The notes under the pieces: generated by a model | Databases searched by the model: none | The model's input: the letters and a program-made list of their open reading frames with translations, nothing else | What the model was told of the DNA's origin: nothing | Made by a program: the position numbers and the translations under genes | Shown here: piece by piece, positions 5,639 through 9,408 of the stretch | How positions within the stretch are numbered: the first letter of the stretch is position 1 | Layout of the letters: each line of letters begins with the position of its first letter | NCBI GenBank assembly: GCA_903911985.1 | Contig: CAIWFP010000423.1 | Location: forward strand, 1-9,408 | Reading direction: 5' to 3' | DNA length: 9,408 nt | From: an uncultured Sphingomonadales bacterium | GTDB taxonomy: Bacteria > Pseudomonadota > Alphaproteobacteria > Sphingomonadales > Sphingomonadaceae

Positions 5639-8092
5639 CTAGATCGGCCCCTCGCGCAGGATGGGTTCCCAAACCTTGCGGAAACCCTCCGGCGTCACGG
5701 CGGCCAACTGGTCGGGCGTGGCGGTGGCATAACGGGGATCGCCGCCACGCTGAAGATAGCGCAGGTCGCGCCCCAGCACGCCGCGCGGGCTTGCGGCAAA
5801 ACTGTCGTAAGCCCCCTTGGCCAGCGCCCGCGCCCGCAGCACCGGCTGGGCATCCCAGCGAGGCTCGGCGAATTTGTCGGCGAAGAGATAGAGCTGATCG
5901 GCCAGATCCTCTGCCCGGGTTTCGGCGGTGAAGGAGAAGGTGGCGGCACCCATGGCGAATTCAAAGCCCATCTTGCGCCCGCTGGAGACGCGCTCCAGCG
6001 CCTCCTGATCAAGAATGCCCTCGCCCTCGCTCACCAGCGCCATATTGCCCAGCATCGCATAGGGCGCATCGCCCGGGCCAAAGGCGCGATAGCCGCCGCC
6101 GAAACGCACCTCCACGGTCACCCTGCCGGGATCGTCCCGGGTGGGCCACAGCAGGGCGGTGACGCCATTGCCCATATCCAGCCGCTCTATTTCCAGCAGG
6201 CCGGTGGGCTGGGTCTTCGGCTCGGGGCCCGGCTTGCCGATGGGCGGCAGCGCGGCAAAGGACAGTGGCTTGCCCGCCCCCTGCCCGCCCGCCCCCTGCC
6301 CGCCCGCCCCCTGCCCGCCCGCCTTGCCGATTGCCGTCACCGGCTCGCTCAGCGCCCGAACCAGAGCGGCATCATCGCCATCGCCAGCATCCGGGGTAAC
6401 ATAGAGCGCGCGGATCGCGGCCCCGGAAAACAACGCTCGCGTATGGGTCAGCACCGCCTGCGGCGTGGCATGGGGCACGGTGGAGCGGAACACCTGCAAC
6501 ATGCCCTCGGGCGAGGTCACCGTCTCGTGAATATCGAGCGCGCCGACCATCTCGTCGGCCAGCCGCCCACCCGGCTGCAGGCTGCGCTGCTGCACCTGAC
6601 TGACATAGGCGATGTTCATTTCGGCCGCCTCGCGGGCGATTTCCTCCGTCGTGGGCGGATGCGCCATCGCATCGGCTATCACGCCGCGCACGGCGCGAAT
6701 GCCCGCCCGCCAATCGCCATCCAGCGGGGTCACCGCCACATAGGTTGCCTCCACCGACCGGCTTTCGTTGATAGCTCCCATCTGCGCGCCAAGGTAGGGC
6801 GCACCCGCGCGGGCCCGTGTTTCCAGCCGGCGGTTGATGATCGCCAGAGCCAGTTCGTCGATCATCTTGCCCTGATTATAGACGATGGTGTCGTCCTTCT
6901 CGTGCCATGCCCGCTCCACCGCCCAGGCAACCGAGCGGGGCAGGCCCGGCACAACCAGCACTTTTGCCGGGCCAACCGGCGTCGCGCCAGCATCCGCGCC
7001 CGCCGCTGCCCCGGAGACTGGCCCGGAAACTAGCCCGGAAACTGGCCCGGAAACCGCCTGAGGATGCCCGAAATCGGGCGCGGGCGTGTGCGGGCCCGTC
7101 ACCGCCCAGTCGCCGAACCATTTGGTGATCAGGGCCGCCATCAAGCGCGGATCAGCATCGCCCGCCACGATGATCGCCGCGTTTTCCGGGCGATACCAGC
7201 GGGCATGGAAGGCCTTCACCGCCGCCTCATGCGCGCCCTCGATGGTTGCGACCGGGCCGATGGTGGAATGGTCGGCCAGAGGTTGGCCGGCGAACAGCAC
7301 CTCGCGCTTGGCATCGCCCACACGCTCGGCCGTGCCGCCATTCTCCCGCTTCTCGGCCAGCACGATCGGCGCCTCGGTGCGGATATCGGCCTCGCTCAGC
7401 GTCGGCGCGATCATCATGCCGGAGAGCAGGCGGAAGCTTTCGTCGAGGCTGGCGGACGTGGCATCGGGCAGGTCGATGCTGAACACGGTGTGGATGGGGG
7501 TGGTTTCGGCATTGGTGTCGGTGCCAAAACTGGCGCCCAGCCGCTGCCATGTGGGAATGGCCTGCGCCGGGCCCAGATATTTCGATTCGCGAAACACCAG
7601 ATGTTCGATGAGATGGGCAAAACCGGCCTCCTCGGCGCGCTCATGCAGCGATCCCACATCCATGCGGATGCGGATGGAAACCTGCCCCGGCGGCACGCCA
7701 TTCTCGCGCACGGCCCAGCGCAGCCCGTTGGGCAGCTGGCCAAACTTCCATTCGGCATCGCGCGGCACATCGGCGCCGCGATAAAGCCACGGATCGCTCT
7801 GGTCGGGCAGCGGCGGCAGGGCGGAGGCGCTGGTTGGCGTGGGAAGCTTTGCCGGGATGCTGGCGACACTGCTGTGCCCAACATGCGCGCCATGCGCCGC
7901 ACCCGCTTTCGCCAGCAGCGGCGCGCCCGGCATGCCCAGCGCCAGACCCAGCGCCGCCAGAAGGGCCAGCCTGCCCCCCAGGACAACCGGGTTGACGGGG
8001 GCCCGGCTGACGGGGGCCCGGCTGACGGGGCCCCGATTGACGGTGAAATGCGCGGCGGCGCGGACAGGCGGGCAGAGCGGTGTCACGATCAT
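5639..8092 (-). CDS. M16 peptidase, N-terminal 817 residues up to the amber codon
   Basis: This is the part translated if TAG terminates. The N-terminus has an extended polar leader (1-40, with VSRAP repeats), a hydrophobic signal-peptide core (about 42-58) and a likely cleavage site near AKA (61-63). The first M16 unit covers about 115-560, with HLIEH at 160-164 and the distal acidic segment EAPIVLAEKRE (240-250) expected to give the third zinc ligand. A Gly/Gln linker (591-607) joins it to the second, non-catalytic unit starting near 635. It ends at REGPI, at the start of the last domain. The catalytic unit is thus complete, but the C-terminal domain that closes the M16 chamber is missing. 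The ATG at 8092 was chosen because the signal peptide follows. The frame is open further upstream to 8533 through sequence without family features. There is no Shine-Dalgarno site at normal spacing, and a possible leaderless promoter is noted separately. Confidence 0.75.
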   Translation of the reverse strand: MIVTPLCPPVRAAAHFTVNRGPVSRAPVSRAPVNPVVLGGRLALLAALGLALGMPGAPLLAKAGAAHGAHVGHSSVASIPAKLPTPTSASALPPLPDQSDPWLYRGADVPRDAEWKFGQLPNGLRWAVRENGVPPGQVSIRIRMDVGSLHERAEEAGFAHLIEHLVFRESKYLGPAQAIPTWQRLGASFGTDTNAETTPIHTVFSIDLPDATSASLDESFRLLSGMMIAPTLSEADIRTEAPIVLAEKRENGGTAERVGDAKREVLFAGQPLADHSTIGPVATIEGAHEAAVKAFHARWYRPENAAIIVAGDADPRLMAALITKWFGDWAVTGPHTPAPDFGHPQAVSGPVSGLVSGPVSGAAAGADAGATPVGPAKVLVVPGLPRSVAWAVERAWHEKDDTIVYNQGKMIDELALAIINRRLETRARAGAPYLGAQMGAINESRSVEATYVAVTPLDGDWRAGIRAVRGVIADAMAHPPTTEEIAREAAEMNIAYVSQVQQRSLQPGGRLADEMVGALDIHETVTSPEGMLQVFRSTVPHATPQAVLTHTRALFSGAAIRALYVTPDAGDGDDAALVRALSEPVTAIGKAGGQGAGGQGAGGQGAGKPLSFAALPPIGKPGPEPKTQPTGLLEIERLDMGNGVTALLWPTRDDPGRVTVEVRFGGGYRAFGPGDAPYAMLGNMALVSEGEGILDQEALERVSSGRKMGFEFAMGAATFSFTAETRAEDLADQLYLFADKFAEPRWDAQPVLRARALAKGAYDSFAASPRGVLGRDLRYLQRGGDPRYATATPDQLAAVTPEGFRKVWEPILREGPI
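6272..6323. repeat. 15-bp tandem repeat, about 3.5 copies, in the M16 gene
   Basis: GCCCGCCCCCTGCCC occurs at 6272-6286, 6287-6301 and 6302-6316, with a 7-base partial copy to 6323. The copies are identical. On the minus strand they encode repeated GGQGA in the linker between the two M16 units. Whole-codon units change linker length without breaking the frame. Confidence 0.9.
7011..7058. repeat. 12-bp tandem repeat, four copies, in the M16 gene
   Basis: CCGGAAACTGGC-type units lie at 7011-7022, 7023-7034, 7035-7046 and 7047-7058, with one to three differences between copies. They encode SGPV/SGLV repeats (about residues 348-361 of the peptidase), followed by an Ala/Gly stretch. This is an inserted linker in the first M16 unit, after GHPQAV and before the segment PAKVLVVPGLPR. 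Confidence 0.85.
7989..8044. repeat. 15-bp tandem repeat, about four copies, in the M16 N-terminal leader
   Basis: CGGCTGACGGGGGCC-like units lie at 7989-8003, 8004-8018, 8019-8033 and 8034-8044 (partial). The two central copies are nearly identical and the outer ones diverged. They encode VSRAP-type repeats (about residues 18-34) just before the hydrophobic signal-peptide core and so lengthen its basic N-region. Confidence 0.8.
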
Positions 8093-8098
8093 GCCCCG

Positions 8099-8104
8099 CC
8101 TATA
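8099..8104 (-). promoter_or_regulatory. Candidate -10 element of the M16 gene
   Basis: TATAGG on the minus strand (8104 down to 8099) ends 6 nt before the ATG at 8092. A start of transcription at normal distance would fall on or next to the ATG, giving a leaderless mRNA, which would fit the lack of a spaced Shine-Dalgarno site. The -35 candidate 17 bp upstream (TGGCCC) is weak. Confidence 0.25.
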
Positions 8105-8185
8105 AGGGGCGGCAGGATTAAGGGCCAGTGAATAGCGGGGGCTTCCCGTGCGCCAAACCATCGCGCGGGACGGCCTTGGCCCCGC

Positions 8186-8209
8186 ATCCATGGCCCCGAA
8201 TCCATGGCC
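8186..8209. repeat. 10-bp direct repeat in the divergent promoter region
   Basis: ATCCATGGCC occurs at 8186-8195 and 8200-8209, a 14-bp period. Each copy contains the palindrome CCATGG. It could be a pair of half-sites for a regulator or a chance duplication. Confidence 0.6.
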
Positions 8210-8255
8210 ACGCGATGCGGCCCGCGCGATACGCCGCCCCGCGATATGCCACCCC

Positions 8256-8283
8256 TTGATTTGACCCACGCTTGGCTTACATG
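8256..8283 (+). promoter_or_regulatory. Weak candidate promoter of nfu
   Basis: TTGATT (8256-8261) and TACATG (8278-8283) are separated by 16 bp and lie just before the ATG at 8292. An overlapping TTGACC (8261-8266) is a better -35 match but lacks a well-placed -10. The short distance to the start and the absence of a ribosome-binding site would suggest a leaderless transcript. Confidence 0.22.
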
Positions 8284-8291
8284 CTTGGCTC

Positions 8292-8870
8292 ATGTTCATA
8301 GAAACCGAAACCACGCCCAACCCGGCCACGCTGAAGTTCCTGCCCGGCAGGGAAGTGATGCCTGCATCCACCCGCGAATTCACCAACGAGGAAGACGCCG
8401 CGGCCTCGCCTCTGGCGGAAGGCCTGTTCTCGCTGGGCGATGTGACGGGCGTGTTCTTCGGGCGCGATTTCGTTGCCGTCACCGCCGGGCCGGGGGTGGA
8501 ATGGTCCAGCCTGAAGCCGCAGGTGGTGGCCATGCTGCTCGATCATTTCGTCAGCAACGCGCCCCTGTTCCATGCGGGCAGCGCCTCCGCCATTGCCGTG
8601 CCCGGCGAGGAGGAGGACCATCGCGGCCACGCGGCGGAGGACGAGGACATCGTTGCCCAGATCATCGAGATTTTGGAAACGCGCGTCCGCCCCGCCGTGG
8701 CCAATGATGGCGGCGATGTCGCCTACCGCGGTTTCCGCGAGGGCGTGGTGTATCTGGCGATGCAGGGCGCCTGTTCAGGCTGCCCCTCCTCGGCGGCGAC
8801 GCTGAAGAACGGCATCGAGAGCCTCATCCGCCACTATGTTCCCGAGGTGAGCGAAGTGCGCGCCGCCTAG
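8292..8870 (+). CDS. NifU/Nfu family iron-sulfur cluster carrier protein
   Basis: This 192-residue cytoplasmic Fe-S scaffold or carrier has the Nfu1 layout. The N-terminal Nfu_N domain begins at MFIETETTPNPATLKFLPGR and extends to about residue 90. An acidic, His-containing linker follows (about 106-118), then the C-terminal NifU domain (about 119-190). The cluster-binding motif GACSGCPSS provides C161 and C164; two monomers share one [4Fe-4S] cluster in characterised homologues. The fit of the first 20 residues to the family start fixes the ATG at 8292 despite no Shine-Dalgarno site. It probably delivers clusters to enzymes such as aconitase or lipoyl synthase, which is family knowledge and not seen here. 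A RutE-like gene follows 36 nt downstream on the same strand, probably in one transcript. Confidence 0.94.
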   Translation: MFIETETTPNPATLKFLPGREVMPASTREFTNEEDAAASPLAEGLFSLGDVTGVFFGRDFVAVTAGPGVEWSSLKPQVVAMLLDHFVSNAPLFHAGSASAIAVPGEEEDHRGHAAEDEDIVAQIIEILETRVRPAVANDGGDVAYRGFREGVVYLAMQGACSGCPSSAATLKNGIESLIRHYVPEVSEVRAA

Positions 8871-8895
8871 GCGCCCCCCTGCCCAGTTTCCCTAC

Positions 8896-8900
8896 CGGAG
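8896..8900 (+). promoter_or_regulatory. Ribosome-binding site of the RutE-like gene
   Basis: CGGAG lies 6 nt before the ATG at 8907, in the 36-nt gap after nfu. It supports the chosen start and co-transcription without a separate promoter. Confidence 0.55.
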
Positions 8901-8906
8901 CCCGAC

Positions 8907-9408
8907 ATGACCCAACCGCTTTCCGACACCGCCCTCGACCAGCTTTTCCGCAGCGCGCGGAGCTATAACGCCTATCTCCACAAGCCCGTCTCCACAGAGC
9001 AGTTGCACGCCATCTGGGAGGTGATGAAATATGGCCCCACCTCGGCCAATTGCCTGCCCGCCCGCATCGTGTGGGTGACGAGCAAGGCCGCCAAGGAAAG
9101 GCTGGCCGGCTGCGTCATCGAATCGAACGTCGCCAAGATCCTGAGCGCTCCTGCCACCGCTATCATCGGCATGGATGTCGATTATCACAACAACCTGCCC
9201 GAGCTGTTCCCCCACACCGACGCCAAGAGCTGGTTCGAGGGCAACGAGCCGTTGCGCGAAGCCACCGCCTTCCGCAATTCCTCGCTGCAGGGTGCATATC
9301 TGATCCTCGCCGCCCGTGCGCTGGGGCTGGATACCGGGCCAATCTCCGGCTTTGACAATGCCGCAGTGGATGCCGCCTTCTTCGCTGCCACGCCGCGGGT
9401 GAAGTCAA
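8907..9408 (+). CDS. RutE/HadB-like nitroreductase family protein (3' end outside window)
   Basis: The first 167 codons of an FMN-dependent nitroreductase-fold protein are present, and the gene runs off the right edge. It resembles RutE, the malonic semialdehyde reductase of pyrimidine degradation, which is about 196 residues long, so roughly 30 residues are missing. Matching segments are MKYGPTSANCLPARIVWV (40-57), the LPELFPHTDAKSWF stretch (96-109), TAFRNSSLQGAYLI (120-133) and RALGLDTGPISGFD (137-150). No other rut gene is visible, and this subfamily is often found outside rut clusters, so the true substrate may be another aldehyde, quinone or nitro compound. It follows nfu after 36 nt with its own ribosome-binding site. 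Confidence 0.9.
   Translation, partial: MTQPLSDTALDQLFRSARSYNAYLHKPVSTEQLHAIWEVMKYGPTSANCLPARIVWVTSKAAKERLAGCVIESNVAKILSAPATAIIGMDVDYHNNLPELFPHTDAKSWFEGNEPLREATAFRNSSLQGAYLILAARALGLDTGPISGFDNAAVDAAFFAATPRVKS

Larger units (their letters stand above)
4802..8092 (-). pseudogene. Secreted M16 family zinc peptidase gene interrupted by an in-frame TAG
   Basis: Taken as one frame, this gene would encode a 1,096-codon periplasmic or envelope M16 (pitrilysin/insulinase) metallopeptidase made of two tandem M16 units. Only the first unit has the inverted zinc motif HLIEH (H160, E163, H164). The single TAG at minus-strand 5641-5639 replaces codon 818. The residues on either side, REGPI and VEIFGDVT, read straight across as the usual start of the last M16_C domain (GPI-x-V...GDV), where Glu or Gln is common at x. 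A one-base change such as CAG or GAG to TAG would explain it. There is no frameshift and coding character is undiminished afterwards, so the lesion is recent, is a sequencing error, or is tolerated. TAG also ends this gene and the neighbouring nfu gene, which argues against genome-wide reassignment. The in-frame repeats at 6272-6323, 7011-7058 and 7989-8044 lie in this gene. Confidence 0.75.
8093..8291. other. Divergent intergenic region between M16 and nfu genes
   Basis: These 199 bp hold the promoters for both directions but no convincing gene. Visible structure includes a 10-bp direct repeat at 8186-8209, three GCGAT-containing stretches between 8210 and 8246, and a duplicated CTTGGCT near the nfu start (8271-8277 and 8284-8290). 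Neither flanking gene has a good Shine-Dalgarno sequence. Confidence 0.5.

Noticed and set aside
5639..5641. Genome-wide reassignment of TAG to an amino acid
   Set aside because: TAG also ends the nfu gene (8868-8870) and the M16 frame itself (4804-4802), so it is used here as a normal stop.
6272..6323. CRISPR-like array
   Set aside because: The units are 15 bp, contiguous, without spacers, and read as in-frame GGQGA codons.
4334..7033. A long plus-strand open frame of 899 codons opposite the M16 and aroG genes
   Set aside because: It is antisense to two recognisable families, has an Arg/His/Gly-rich composition typical of a GC-rich shadow frame, and shows no domain pattern.
8093..8533. Upstream extension of the M16 frame to 8533
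   Set aside because: It overlaps the nfu coding region on the opposite strand and has no signal-peptide or M16 features. The signal core follows the ATG at 8092.

Overview
The window is about 9.4 kb of high-GC DNA from a bacterial chromosome. It is most likely an alphaproteobacterium of the Sphingomonadales (Novosphingobium/Sphingomonas-like). This rests on the GC-rich codon use, the class II DAHP synthase, the Nfu1-type NifU protein and the two-unit secreted M16 peptidase. That placement is inference from gene content, not a search result. I see no RNA genes, insertion sequences, phage genes or CRISPR arrays.

Layout: (1) positions 1-234 are non-coding upstream DNA with one perfect 17-bp palindrome. 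(2) On the plus strand, 235-1872 encodes a SulP-type anion permease with a C-terminal STAS domain, and 1961-2581 encodes a ParB-like nuclease-fold protein. (3) These converge at about 2600 on a minus-strand group: a secreted M16 zinc peptidase (8092 down to 4802), class II DAHP synthase (4598 down to 3213), and a small three-helix membrane protein (3205 down to 2630). The membrane protein's ribosome-binding site overlaps the DAHP synthase stop codon. (4) A divergent intergenic region (8093-8291) separates the peptidase from a plus-strand pair: a NifU/Nfu Fe-S scaffold (8292-8870) and a RutE-like nitroreductase (8907 to the window edge, truncated).

The most notable observation is that the M16 peptidase reading frame is interrupted by one in-frame amber codon (TAG, minus strand 5641-5639). 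The 278 codons after it continue in the same frame with family features intact, including the Arg/Tyr pair of the C-terminal domain. This suggests a recent nonsense mutation, a sequencing error, or a split or readthrough product. The same gene carries three unrelated in-frame tandem repeats (15, 12 and 15 bp units), which makes it a candidate for length variation between strains. Other points are palindromes upstream of the SulP gene and of the DAHP synthase gene that look like operator candidates. The rest is ordinary housekeeping or accessory chromosome, and I do not see a convincing new multi-gene system.
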